Source of the DNA: Kingella pumchi
GTDB taxonomy: Bacteria > Pseudomonadota > Gammaproteobacteria > Burkholderiales > Neisseriaceae
Assembly (NCBI RefSeq): GCF_022288825.1
Contig: NZ_JAKOOW010000006.1
Location: 812-64,811 of the forward strand
DNA: 64,000 bases
Direction: 5' to 3'
Part shown: piece after piece, positions 8,544 to 16,351 of the stretch
How positions within the stretch are numbered: position 1 is the first letter of the stretch
How the letters are laid out: every line of letters starts with the position of its first letter
Translations under genes and position numbers: made by a program
Notes under the pieces: model-generated
Told to the model about the DNA's origin: nothing
The model's input: only the letters and a program-made list of their open reading frames with translations
Databases searched by the model: none

Positions 8544-9725
8544 ATGGGCAATCACATCCCAAACATCTCCCTAATTTCCACCCCCGATACCTGGCTGGAA
8601 GGCAATGCCGTGCGCCAGCTCGAAACCACCGCCCGTCTTCCCGCCATGCGCCGCGTGGCCGGCATGCCCGATCTGCACGCCGGCCGCGGCTACCCGATCG
8701 GCGCGGCCTTTTTCAGCGTCGGCCGTTTTTATCCCGCACTGATCGGCGGCGACATCGGCTGCGGCATGGCCTTCTGGCAAACCGCCGTCCCCGCCGCCAA
8801 AAGCAAACCCGCCAAGCTCGCCAAACAAATCGGCAATATCGACGCGCCTTTAGGCGGCGAATGGCAGGCGCGGATCAACGAAATCCTGCCCGACTCCCCC
8901 TTTCAGGCTGCCTTGGGCACCATCGGCGGCGGCAACCATTTTGCCGAGCTGCAAACCGTTGATACCGTTTACCGCACCGATTTGCTGCCTGAAAACTTCC
9001 GTGCCGACGCGCTGCAACTGCTCGTCCACAGCGGCTCGCGCGGGCTGGGCGGAGACATCCTGCGCCGCCACGTTGAAGCATTCGGCCATCAAGGTTTGAA
9101 CGACAACAGCGCCGACGCCCAAGCCTATCTGGCCGAACACCAATCAGCGCTCGCCTTTGCCCGCGCCAACCGCCTGCTGATTGCCGAACGCATCCTGCAC
9201 AAGCTTCACAGCAGCGGCGAATGCCTACTCGACGTGCACCACAACTTCCTTGAAGCCGCCGCGTTTGACGGCGAAGCGGGCTGGCTGCACCGCAAAGGCG
9301 CCACCCCCGCCGATCAGGGCTTGGTGCTGGTTCCCGGCTCGCGCGGCGACTACAGCTATCTCGTCGCCCCCGCCGCCGGTCGGGAAACCGCCCTGCGCTC
9401 GCTCGCCCACGGCGCCGGCCGCAAATGGCAGCGCGGCGAATGCAAAGGCCGTCTGTCGCACAAATACTCCGCCGACAGCCTGCGCCGCACCGCCTTCGGC
9501 AGTCTGGTCGTCTGCGCCGATAAAGCGCTGGTTTATGAAGAAGCCCCGCAGGCCTACAAAAACATCGACAGCATCATCGCCGCCATGCACGCGCACAGCC
9601 TGATTGAATTGGTGGCGCGCTTCAAACCGGTTTTAACCTACAAAACCGGCGGCGAATGCGCCGGCCAAGGCGACGACGACGCAAACGGTAGCCGTGCCAA
9701 GCAGCCTGAAAGGAGCAGACGATGA
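8544..9725 (+). CDS. rtcB: RtcB-family RNA ligase (RtcB2 type, paired with PrfH)
   Basis: RtcB joins RNA ends bearing a 2',3'-cyclic phosphate (or 3'-phosphate) to 5'-OH ends, using GTP and Mn2+. The 393-residue protein has the metal-binding GGDIGCGM (Cys73), GGGNHF (130-133), HSGSRGLG (162-169) and HGAGRKW, whose His289 corresponds to the guanylylated histidine. The next gene, prfH, overlaps it by 4 bases (ATGA), so the two are co-translated. In E. coli strains that carry this pair, PrfH releases ribosomes cut in the decoding centre and RtcB2 reseals the 16S rRNA. The same job is likely here. Confidence 0.88.
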   Translation: MGNHIPNISLISTPDTWLEGNAVRQLETTARLPAMRRVAGMPDLHAGRGYPIGAAFFSVGRFYPALIGGDIGCGMAFWQTAVPAAKSKPAKLAKQIGNIDAPLGGEWQARINEILPDSPFQAALGTIGGGNHFAELQTVDTVYRTDLLPENFRADALQLLVHSGSRGLGGDILRRHVEAFGHQGLNDNSADAQAYLAEHQSALAFARANRLLIAERILHKLHSSGECLLDVHHNFLEAAAFDGEAGWLHRKGATPADQGLVLVPGSRGDYSYLVAPAAGRETALRSLAHGAGRKWQRGECKGRLSHKYSADSLRRTAFGSLVVCADKALVYEEAPQAYKNIDSIIAAMHAHSLIELVARFKPVLTYKTGGECAGQGDDDANGSRAKQPERSRR

Positions 9726-10381
9726 CACCAAATATCCCGTTCAGGCAGCCTGAAAACGGCGCCGCCACCCTGCAAATCTCCACCGCCCAAGGCCCGGCCG
9801 AGTGCCGCATTTTCGCCCGTTTCGTGCTGGCGCAAATCCTGCGCGAAGCCGAACAGGCGGGTGCGGCGGCGCAAGTGCTTGAAGAAACCGCCGACAAGCA
9901 CGGCATTCTCTCCGCCCTTGTCCGCCTTTCAGGCTGCCTGGCCGACGACACCGCGCAGCGCTGGCAGGGCACGCTGCAATGGGTGTGCGACAGCCCGCTG
10001 CGCCCGCGCCATCCGCGCAAAAACTGGTATATCGGCGTGTTCAGGCTGCCTGAAAACCGCGCGGAACACGATACAGGCAATCCTGCCGACATCGTTTTCC
10101 AAACCTGCCGCGCCGGCGGCAAAGGCGGCCAGCACGTCAATAAAACCGAATCCGCCGTACGCGCCACCCATACGCCCAGCGGCATCAGCGTGCGCGTGGA
10201 AAGCGAACGCAGCCAGCACGCCAACAAAAAACGCGCGCTGGAACTGCTCGCGCTGAAACTCGCCGCCCGCCGCCAGGCCGACGCCGCCGGACAGGCCGCC
10301 GACGCGCACAAGTCGCTGTACCGCGTAGAGCGCGGCAACCCCAAACGGGTGTTTCGCGGCACGGCGTTTGCCGAGCGCTGA
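9722..10381 (+). CDS. prfH: Peptide chain release factor homologue PrfH
   Basis: PrfH is a short class-I release-factor relative that hydrolyses peptidyl-tRNA on damaged ribosomes. The 219-residue protein has the GGQ loop at 135-137 within RAGGKGGQHVNKTESAVR. It lacks the long N-terminal domain and the stop-codon recognition domain of RF1/RF2, as expected for PrfH. The start overlaps the rtcB stop codon (ATGA). Two in-frame uptake sequences give RQPEN near the N-terminus and FRLPEN near residue 108. ArfB-type rescue factors also have GGQ, but the length and the rtcB partner favour PrfH. Confidence 0.88.
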   Translation: MTPNIPFRQPENGAATLQISTAQGPAECRIFARFVLAQILREAEQAGAAAQVLEETADKHGILSALVRLSGCLADDTAQRWQGTLQWVCDSPLRPRHPRKNWYIGVFRLPENRAEHDTGNPADIVFQTCRAGGKGGQHVNKTESAVRATHTPSGISVRVESERSQHANKKRALELLALKLAARRQADAAGQAADAHKSLYRVERGNPKRVFRGTAFAER

Positions 10382-10503
10382 AACGAGTTTCAGGCTGCCT
10401 TGCAACAAAACAGCAAAAAGCAGCCTGAAAAACCTTTCAGACTGCCTTTCAGACGGCGACCCAAAGCAAAGCAGCCTGAAACCGTCCATCCCGCGGCGCC
10501 CTT

Positions 10504-10630
10504 TGCTCCCTCCCCTGCGCCCAAGCGCGGGGGGGTTGGGGTGGGGGCGTTTCGACAGAAACGCTGGTTTGTGCAGCGCAAACGTTTGCCCCCACCCCAG
10601 CCCTCCCCCGTTTTGACGGGAGAGGGAGCA
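10504..10630. repeat. Large REP/MITE-like inverted repeat
   Basis: Two arms of roughly 45 bases face each other across about 36 bases. The left arm begins TGCTCCCTCCCC and runs to TTGGGGTGGGGGCG. The right arm begins GCCCCCACCCCAGCCC and ends GGGAGAGGGAGCA. The right arm has its own small hairpin (CCCGTTTTGACGGG). The layout resembles paired REP elements. A partial copy of the left end (TGCTCCCTTCCCCTACGCCC) lies at about 21681-21700. Confidence 0.65.
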
Positions 10631-10930
10631 CCGTTTGCAGGCAGTTTGGCGTATTCAGGCTGCCTTTTTCGGGTTTGGAATGGGATAAAGGCGATAAGGC
10701 GGCACCGTTTTCGGTGCGCGGGGCGTACCCGCTGCCGTTTGCACCGTTGCCGTCCGGCTGTAGGGTGCGCACCGCGCACCGTCTGGCGGTATTGCGGCTT
10801 GGGTCAAGACCCAACAATGCAGCGCAACCCCCTGCTGATGTTGGCTTTGCCACCCAAGCTATCCGCTAAAAACAAAAAAGACTGCCCAAAGGGCAGCCTG
10901 AAAAGCCGCACCGCCTTTGTGCGCAACGGC

Positions 10931-10976
10931 AAAAAGCAGCCTGAAACGGCATCCGAACCGTTTCAGGCTGCTTTTG
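10931..10976. terminator. DUS-pair terminator
   Basis: Inverted AAGCAGCCTGAA copies with flanking A and T runs lie 12 bases after the stop codon of the minus-strand gene at 10988. Confidence 0.65.
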
Positions 10977-10987
10977 TCTGCTTGCTT

Positions 10988-12304
10988 TTACTGCTTCTCG
11001 ATCGACATCACGATTTTGTCGCCCTCTTCGCGGCCGCCGGTGAGTGTGACGATTTCTGCAACGGCTTTGGCGATTTCTTCGTCGCTGGGTTCTTGGCCTT
11101 TTTTCTCGAGTCTGGCGATTTCTCGGATCAGTTTTTTATCGATGCTGGCGCGGGCGCTGTAGCGTAGGGCTTCCCATGCTTTGCTCGGGAGGTTTTCCGC
11201 GGTGTAGTCGCCGGCGGGCAGGCTGGCTTGGGCCTCGGCGGTGGCGGTGCCGCCGTTGAAGGACAGCTGGTTGCCTTTAGATTCGGCGCTTACGCCGTTT
11301 TTGGCCAGCTCGACGATAAAGTCCTGCATCGCCCGCGTCTGCTCTTCATGCGGCACGCAGGTCTGGCTTTGGCGCTTGAGCAGCGCGTGCAGTTTTTCCA
11401 GCGCGGCGATGTTCAGACCCTTGATGTGGCTGTTTAAATGGATTTTGTCGATGGAATAGCGCCCTCTGCCGAACTGGTCGCTGCTGCCAAAAGAAAAGCG
11501 GCCGATGTCGCCGTTCCAATTGTAGGACAGGGTTTTGCCGTCGGCGGTTTGCGTGCCGCCCATTTTCAGGTTGCTCAAACTCATATCGCCGCTGCTGTTG
11601 GTGAAGCTGAAGGATTCGATATCGAGTTTGTCGCTGCCCGATACCGGACGGCTGCCGAAGGTGCCGATGCCGATATCGTTGTAGTAATTCAGGTTTTTCA
11701 GTTCAAACTCGGCGCTATCCCTGCCTGCCTGGCTGATTTTCACCAGGGGCATACTCAGCTCGAAGGAGCGGATTTCGGTTTCGCCATCTTGGCGCCCGCC
11801 TTTGAAACGGCCGCTGATTTGCTGCCATTCGATGCGGAAGTCGTCGCGGGTAACGGCCAAATCGCCTTCGCTGTTCATCGCCGGTTTGCCGTCGGCATGG
11901 CTGCCGGCGGGCACTTTCAGGCTGCCGTCGATATCGCCCGTCCAGCCGATAGCGGTATCGGTGTCAAACAGCAAAACTGCGCTGTTGTCTTTGGGGCGCA
12001 CCAGATAGATTTTCGATTCGACGCGGTAGCCGGTAAGACTGCGGTGCAGGATGTCTTCGCCGCGGACGATGAATTTCAGGCTGGGATCGCACAAATCGGG
12101 GGTGATTTCGCCCGTCCACGCGGCTTTGCCGGACAGGGGGCCCATAGAGAAGTTATTGAGTTTGACGGCGAAACGTTTGTCGTTGAGATTAAAGCTGTTG
12201 CGGTAGCTGTCTTCGAGCCGGCTGCCCATATAGTAGCTGCCGCCGGCGAGACCGCCGCCGATTAGAACGATGCCGATCAGGCTGCCGGTAAGTGCTTTGT
12301 TCAT
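10988..12304 (-). CDS. YdgA-like (DUF945) envelope protein
   Basis: The 438-residue protein starts with one hydrophobic segment (about residues 6-26, IGIVLIGGGLAGGSYYMG) that anchors or exports it. A long polar region rich in beta-strand-like repeats follows, with a YxMGxxxEDxYR opening typical of the YdgA/DUF945 family. The molecular function of that family is unknown. The C-terminus carries an E/K-rich stretch ending EGDKIVMSIEKQ. It is monocistronic, with a short spacer to the cytochrome gene upstream. The family call rests on the N-terminal pattern and length. Confidence 0.65.
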   Translation of the reverse strand: MNKALTGSLIGIVLIGGGLAGGSYYMGSRLEDSYRNSFNLNDKRFAVKLNNFSMGPLSGKAAWTGEITPDLCDPSLKFIVRGEDILHRSLTGYRVESKIYLVRPKDNSAVLLFDTDTAIGWTGDIDGSLKVPAGSHADGKPAMNSEGDLAVTRDDFRIEWQQISGRFKGGRQDGETEIRSFELSMPLVKISQAGRDSAEFELKNLNYYNDIGIGTFGSRPVSGSDKLDIESFSFTNSSGDMSLSNLKMGGTQTADGKTLSYNWNGDIGRFSFGSSDQFGRGRYSIDKIHLNSHIKGLNIAALEKLHALLKRQSQTCVPHEEQTRAMQDFIVELAKNGVSAESKGNQLSFNGGTATAEAQASLPAGDYTAENLPSKAWEALRYSARASIDKKLIREIARLEKKGQEPSDEEIAKAVAEIVTLTGGREEGDKIVMSIEKQ

Positions 12305-12483
12305 GGTTTTTCCTTTGATCAGTTGTGAACGGGATTGCGGGTGCCGCTTGGCGGGCGTTTCAGGCTGCCTGCCGCTGCGGCGGTCTTGATAACGGACAAA
12401 CGGTTTTCAGGCTGCCTGAAAGCTGCTTACAGATAAAGCGCAACCACCAAGGATTGCGCTTTATTTGCTTTTTCAGGCTGCCT

Positions 12484-13371
12484 TTACAGGCCGGATTCTT
12501 TAAGCATGTACTCGACTGCGGCTTTGACTTCGTCGTCGCTCAAATCCGGATTGCCGCCGCGGGCGGGCATGGCGTTGAAGCCGGAGATGGCGTGTTTGTA
12601 CACGGTGTCTTTGCCCGCTTTCAGGCGCGGCGCCCATTCGTCTTTGTGGGTAATGCGCGGGATATTGGGAATGGCGGACGATGCGCCGTGGCAGGCGAAG
12701 CAGGTTTTGTCGAAAATGGCTTTGCCGGCGGCGGCATCGGCTTTGGGTGCGGCATCCGCTTTGCCTTCGGCTTTGGCTTCTGCTTTACCTTCGGCTTTGG
12801 GCGCTTCGCCGGCGGCACCAGCATCGGCGGTGGCGCCTGAAGCGGCGCTGTCGGATGCGGCAGCGGTGGCTGCGCCGCCGGCCTGCGGTTCGCTGAAGTT
12901 GGCGCCGGATTTGTTGGCCATGTAAACCAATGCGCGGGCGACTTCTTCGTCGGTCAGGTCGGACGCGCCGCCTTTGGCGGGCATATTGCCGCCTTCGGGG
13001 CCGCTAAAGCCGTTGATGGCGCTGTTGAGCAGGGCGTCAAAGCCTTTGGCGATGCGCGGCGCCCATTGGTCGTTGTGGGTGATTTTGGGCGAGAAGGCGG
13101 TGGATGCGTCGGCGGCGTGGCATTGGACGCAGACTTTGTCGAACACCTGCTGGCCGGTACGCTGGCCGGGCTCGGTACCGTCGCCCTCTACCAGGCGGCC
13201 GACGGGCATGATGCGGGTTTCGGTGGCATCTTCGGTGGTTTCGGCAACGTCGCCTTCGTATTTGGTGGTGGCAAGTTTGACCAGCAGGAACAGCACGGCT
13301 ATCAGAATCAGGATGCCGCCCAGCAGGGTAATCAGCGCCGAACCTTGCGCTTGTTTTTTCGGGTTCTTCAT
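12484..13371 (-). CDS. Membrane-anchored di-haem cytochrome c5
   Basis: A c-type cytochrome carrying electrons in the periplasm. The 295-residue protein has an N-terminal membrane anchor (about 12-32) and two cytochrome c domains with haem sites CVQCH (81-85) and CFACH (224-228). An Ala/Lys/Glu-rich linker (about 165-215) separates them. The two domains are homologous (KITHNDQWAPR and RITHKDEWAPR). This matches the neisserial c5 cytochrome, which passes electrons to terminal reductases. A promoter at 13482-13510 with a palindrome just downstream suggests regulated expression. Confidence 0.85.
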   Translation of the reverse strand: MKNPKKQAQGSALITLLGGILILIAVLFLLVKLATTKYEGDVAETTEDATETRIMPVGRLVEGDGTEPGQRTGQQVFDKVCVQCHAADASTAFSPKITHNDQWAPRIAKGFDALLNSAINGFSGPEGGNMPAKGGASDLTDEEVARALVYMANKSGANFSEPQAGGAATAAASDSAASGATADAGAAGEAPKAEGKAEAKAEGKADAAPKADAAAGKAIFDKTCFACHGASSAIPNIPRITHKDEWAPRLKAGKDTVYKHAISGFNAMPARGGNPDLSDDEVKAAVEYMLKESGL

Positions 13372-13453
13372 TTAATCGGGCCTCACCGTTTTGGTAATTG
13401 TGGAGTGTTCTGCAAAGCCGGCCGGCAAAGCGGTTGCGGCTTCTTTGTATAAG

Positions 13454-13467
13454 TTAATTTACATTAA
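13454..13467. promoter_or_regulatory. FNR-like palindrome downstream of the cytochrome promoter
   Basis: TTAAT-TTAC-ATTAA is a perfect palindrome with 5-base arms. Its architecture is that of an FNR/CRP half-site pair (TTGAT-N4-ATCAA) but it differs at the third arm base. It lies just downstream of the -10 box, where bound protein would repress. The identity of the regulator is a guess. Confidence 0.3.
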
Positions 13468-13481
13468 CATGAATTTTCGCG

Positions 13482-13510
13482 ATTATACTCAATCCGCCTT
13501 GCCTTTCCAA
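13482..13510 (-). promoter_or_regulatory. Sigma70 promoter of the cytochrome c5 gene
   Basis: Minus-strand TTGGAA, a 17-base spacer, then TATAAT. The start codon is about 110 bases downstream, so the leader is fairly long. Confidence 0.65.
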
Positions 13511-13630
13511 TCGGAAATTTTGGCGTGCATCAAAAAAACAGGGCGGCGGCAGCCTGAAAATACGGGCGGCGAGCGCAGGCTTTTTTGCCAAACGGCGTTT
13601 TTTCGGGTATTCTTGCGCCCGTTTTGCGCG

Positions 13631-13706
13631 GTACCCGTAGCTCAGTTGGAAGAGCGTCAGTTTCCGAAGCTGAAGGTCGCTGGTTCGATCCCAGTCGGGT
13701 GCGCCA
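13631..13706 (+). tRNA. tRNA-Arg (anticodon CCG)
   Basis: A complete 76-base cloverleaf with encoded CCA. The acceptor arms are GTACCCG and CGGGTGC (one G-T pair). The D arm is GCTC/GAGC, the anticodon stem TCAGT/GCTGA with loop TTCCGAA, and the T arm GCTGG-TTCGATC-CCAGT. The anticodon CCG is at 13664-13666 and reads CGG arginine codons, useful in this GC-rich genome. A possible promoter has -10 TATTCT near 13610. Confidence 0.95.
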
Positions 13707-13723
13707 ATGATTTCTTTGCCCAG

Positions 13724-13767
13724 CGGCAGCCTGAAAACGGCTGCCGCTTTTTTCAGGCTGCTTTTTC
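13724..13767. terminator. DUS-pair terminator after tRNA-Arg
   Basis: Inverted GGCAGCCTGAAA copies with a T run sit 18 bases after the tRNA and can also end the convergent gene at 13821. Confidence 0.65.
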
Positions 13768-13820
13768 GCGCCGGCGCTGCACGCAAACGGCAAATCTGCT
13801 CCCGCCGCGCCTAATAAAGT

Positions 13821-14357
13821 CTAATAAATCAGCATTTCCTGCATCAGCCGCATGCCCCACTGCCAGCCGCCCATTTCGCCGTTCAAACGCCCCGTATGCG
13901 GCGATACCAGCAGGCGGGCGCGCCATTGTTCGGCCTGCTGCCGCGCCCAGGCTTCGGGGCTGCGCTCGTCGCCGCTGCCGATAACCAGCGCGGTTTTGCA
14001 GTTGAAACGGCAGCGCGCAAGAGTGTGGTACTCGTCGTCCTGCCAGGCTTCGCGCGACGGCGACACCAAAATCACGCCGGCAACACGGCGCTGGGCGGCG
14101 GTGTCGGTTTGGTAATACCACGCGGCGGCGGCCAGCGCACCGGCTCCGTAGGCCACCAGCATCACCGCGCCGTTGCCGCGGATGGCGGCAAAAGCAGCCT
14201 GAACGCCGCGCTGCCATTGCTCGATGCTTTGGGCAGCCGAGCAGGCGGTGCTCTGCACCATCGGATAGCTGTATTCCCAGCGCTCGCTCCACAGCGCGGG
14301 CTCGCCGGCGTCGCGCACAATCAGCAGGGTCAGGCTTTCGAGATCGGAAAAATGCAT
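13821..14357 (-). CDS. Small alpha/beta-hydrolase-like protein lacking the nucleophile
   Basis: The 178-residue protein resembles the RBBP9/YdeN group of small serine hydrolases: an early LLIVRDAGEP, a middle VMLVAYGAGALAAAA and a later ALVIGSGDERSPEAW with a final acidic-histidine region. At the nucleophile elbow the family has G/H-x-S-x-G, but here it reads AYGAG, so the serine is glycine. A serine hydrolase mechanism is then unlikely. I chose ATG 14357 (MHFSDLESLT); the longer frame runs through the DUS palindrome. It lies downstream of the exonuclease III gene. Confidence 0.6.
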   Translation of the reverse strand: MHFSDLESLTLLIVRDAGEPALWSERWEYSYPMVQSTACSAAQSIEQWQRGVQAAFAAIRGNGAVMLVAYGAGALAAAAWYYQTDTAAQRRVAGVILVSPSREAWQDDEYHTLARCRFNCKTALVIGSGDERSPEAWARQQAEQWRARLLVSPHTGRLNGEMGGWQWGMRLMQEMLIY

Positions 14358-14388
14358 GGCTGGGTTGGGGCTTGGCGTGGACAAAGCG

Positions 14389-14421
14389 CCCGCGCGTTTC
14401 AGGCAGCCTGAAACGCGCGGG
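14389..14421. terminator. Long perfect hairpin around a palindromic DUS
   Basis: CCCGCGCG and CGCGCGGG extend the 17-base palindrome TTTCAGGCAGCCTGAAA into a 33-base perfect inverted repeat. It lies between the exonuclease stop codon and the next gene. It lacks a strong T run, so it may only partly terminate. Confidence 0.5.
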
Positions 14422-14427
14422 CGGGCT

Positions 14428-15201
14428 TTATAGGGAATAGTCGTAATCGACCACCAAAGGCGCGTGGTCGGAAAAACGCTCGTCTTTGTAAACCGACGCG
14501 CTGCGGACGGCGGCGGCCAGGTTCGGCGTGGCCATCTGGTAGTCGATGCGCCAGCCGACGTCTTTGGCATAGGCCTGGCCGCGGTTGCTCCACCAGGTGT
14601 AGCCGGGCGCTTCGGGATACAGCTCGCGCCAAGTGTCGTGCCAGCCCAATTCGTTGATGACTTTGCCCATCCATTCGCGCTCTTCGGGCAGGAAGCCGGA
14701 ATTTTTCTGGTTGCCTTTCCAGTTTTTCAGGTCGATGTTTTGGTGGGCGATGTTCCAGTCGCCGCAGATGACGATGTCGCGCCCTTCGCCGTGCATGGCA
14801 TCGAGCATCGGGTAGAAAACGTCCAGAAAACGGAACTTGGCTTCCTGCCGCTCGGGGGCGCTGCTGCCGGACGGCAGATAGAGCGACACCACGCTTAAGC
14901 GGCCGAAATCGGCGCGCACGAAGCGGCCTTCGCGGTCGAACTCGTCCACGCCGATGCCGGTTTGCACGCGGTCGGGTTGGCGGCGGCTGTAAAGGGCAAC
15001 GCCGCTGTAGCCGCGTTTTTCGGCGCAATGCCAGGCGCCGTACATGCCGTGCGGGCGTTTCATGTCGTCGGCCAAATCGGCTTCCTGTGCTTTGAGTTCC
15101 TGCACGCAGACGAAATCAGCCTCTGCGGCGGCGAGATAATCGAGAAAGCCTTTTTTGTAGGCGGAACGGATGCCGTTGAGATTGGCGGAAATAATGCGCA
15201 T
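14428..15201 (-). CDS. xth: Exodeoxyribonuclease III / AP endonuclease family
   Basis: This enzyme cuts DNA 5' to abasic sites and trims 3' ends in base-excision repair. The 257-residue protein begins MRIISANLNGIRSA and has the metal ligand Glu35 (VQELK), GDWN at 147-150 and the terminal SDH at 244-246, all diagnostic. I chose ATG 15201; a longer frame upstream has no family likeness. Neisseria species carry two homologues (NApe and NExo) that differ in activity, and I cannot say which this is. It follows murG after a DUS-pair hairpin. Confidence 0.88.
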   Translation of the reverse strand: MRIISANLNGIRSAYKKGFLDYLAAAEADFVCVQELKAQEADLADDMKRPHGMYGAWHCAEKRGYSGVALYSRRQPDRVQTGIGVDEFDREGRFVRADFGRLSVVSLYLPSGSSAPERQEAKFRFLDVFYPMLDAMHGEGRDIVICGDWNIAHQNIDLKNWKGNQKNSGFLPEEREWMGKVINELGWHDTWRELYPEAPGYTWWSNRGQAYAKDVGWRIDYQMATPNLAAAVRSASVYKDERFSDHAPLVVDYDYSL

Positions 15202-15230
15202 AGGTATTCGGAAACGGGAAAGACAAACCA

Positions 15231-15262
15231 AGGCAGCCTGAAAACGCTTTTCAGGCTGCCTG
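15231..15262 (-). terminator. DUS-pair hairpin after murG
   Basis: Inverted AGGCAGCCTGAA copies sit between the murG stop codon (15269) and the exonuclease start codon. It probably ends the cell-wall transcript. Confidence 0.55.
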
Positions 15263-15268
15263 CTTTTT

Positions 15269-16351
15269 TCAGGCTGCCCTGACGGTGGCCAGCGCGGCAT
15301 CGGCCACGCGCTCGGCGCTGTCGGGCATCGCCAGCGTGCGGGCGTTTTGCGCCCAGCGCAGGCAGGCGGCGCGGTCGAGTCCGGCCAGCACCGCGGCCAG
15401 ACGGGCGGCATCGAGCTGCGCCTGCGGCAGCAGCAGGCCGGCTTCGGCAGACACCATAAAGCGGGCATTGGCGGTCTGGTGGTCGTCCACCGCCTGCTGG
15501 AAGGGCACCAGCAGCGCACCGACGCCGGCGGCGGTCAGCTCGGCAACGGTCAGCGCGCCGGCGCGGCAGATGAGCAAATCGGCATCGCGGTACACCGCGG
15601 CCATGTCGTCGATAAACTCAACGCACTCGGCCGCTACGCCGGCCTGGCGGTAGGCTTCCTGTAACGCTTCGAGATTGCCGCGGCCGGACTGGTGGACAAT
15701 CTGCGGCCGCCGCTCTTCGGGCAGCAGCGCCAGCGCGGCGGGGACGATGGTATTGAGCGCGCGCGCGCCCAGGCTGCCGCCGACCACAAAGATTTTCAGG
15801 CTGCCTTCGCGGCCGGCAAAGCGCTCTTCGGGCGCGGGCAGGCCGGCGATGTCGGCGCGCACCGGATTGCCGACCAGCCCGTCCGGCCGCTCGGGGAAGG
15901 CCTGCGGAAAGGCGTACAGCACCCGCGCCGCCGTTTTCGCCAGCTTGCGGTTGGCCAGACCGGCCACCGCGTTTTGCTCGTGGACAATCAGCGGCAGCCC
16001 GAGCGAGCGAGCGGCAATGCCGCCCGGATAGGTAACGAAGCCGCCGAAGCCGATCACGGCATCGACCTGATGGCGGCGCAGGGCGGCGCGGGCGGCGCGC
16101 ACGGCCTTAAACAGCATCCACGGCAGCGCGGCCAACCGCAGCAGGCCGTTGCCGCGCACGCCTTTCATCGCCACCGTTTCCAGTGTGATGCCGTGCTGCG
16201 GCACCAGCCGCTCTTCCATGCTGCCGCTGCTGCCGAGCCATACTACGTTGCAGCCGCGTTCTTTGAGCGCCGCCGCTACCGCCAGCGCGGGAAAAATATG
16301 GCCGCCGGTGCCGCCGGCCATCAGCATAAAGGTGGGGGAAGTTTTGCTCAC
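15269..16351 (-). CDS. murG: Lipid II synthase MurG
   Basis: MurG adds N-acetylglucosamine from UDP-GlcNAc to lipid I at the inner face of the membrane, making lipid II. The 360-residue protein has the N-terminal GGTGGHIFPALA, a central GFGGFVTYPGG and the donor-binding VVGGSLGARALN and ELTAAGVGALLVPF. The start is GTG 16351, overlapping the ftsW stop codon as GTGA, so translation is coupled. An in-frame uptake sequence gives EGSLKIFV in the inter-domain region. It is the last gene of this dcw block; murC does not follow. Confidence 0.95.
   Translation of the reverse strand: MSKTSPTFMLMAGGTGGHIFPALAVAAALKERGCNVVWLGSSGSMEERLVPQHGITLETVAMKGVRGNGLLRLAALPWMLFKAVRAARAALRRHQVDAVIGFGGFVTYPGGIAARSLGLPLIVHEQNAVAGLANRKLAKTAARVLYAFPQAFPERPDGLVGNPVRADIAGLPAPEERFAGREGSLKIFVVGGSLGARALNTIVPAALALLPEERRPQIVHQSGRGNLEALQEAYRQAGVAAECVEFIDDMAAVYRDADLLICRAGALTVAELTAAGVGALLVPFQQAVDDHQTANARFMVSAEAGLLLPQAQLDAARLAAVLAGLDRAACLRWAQNARTLAMPDSAERVADAALATVRAA

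Larger units (their letters stand above)
10382..10987. other. 606-base repeat-rich intergenic gap
   Basis: The gap lies between convergent prfH and the YdgA-like gene. It contains at least seven uptake sequences, a large inverted repeat (10504-10630), and short hairpins between about 10700 and 10870. The hairpins include GGTGCGCACCGCGCACC and a TTGGGTCAAGACCCAA unit like those near 21.7 and 55.5 kb. I find no gene in it. Confidence 0.6.
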
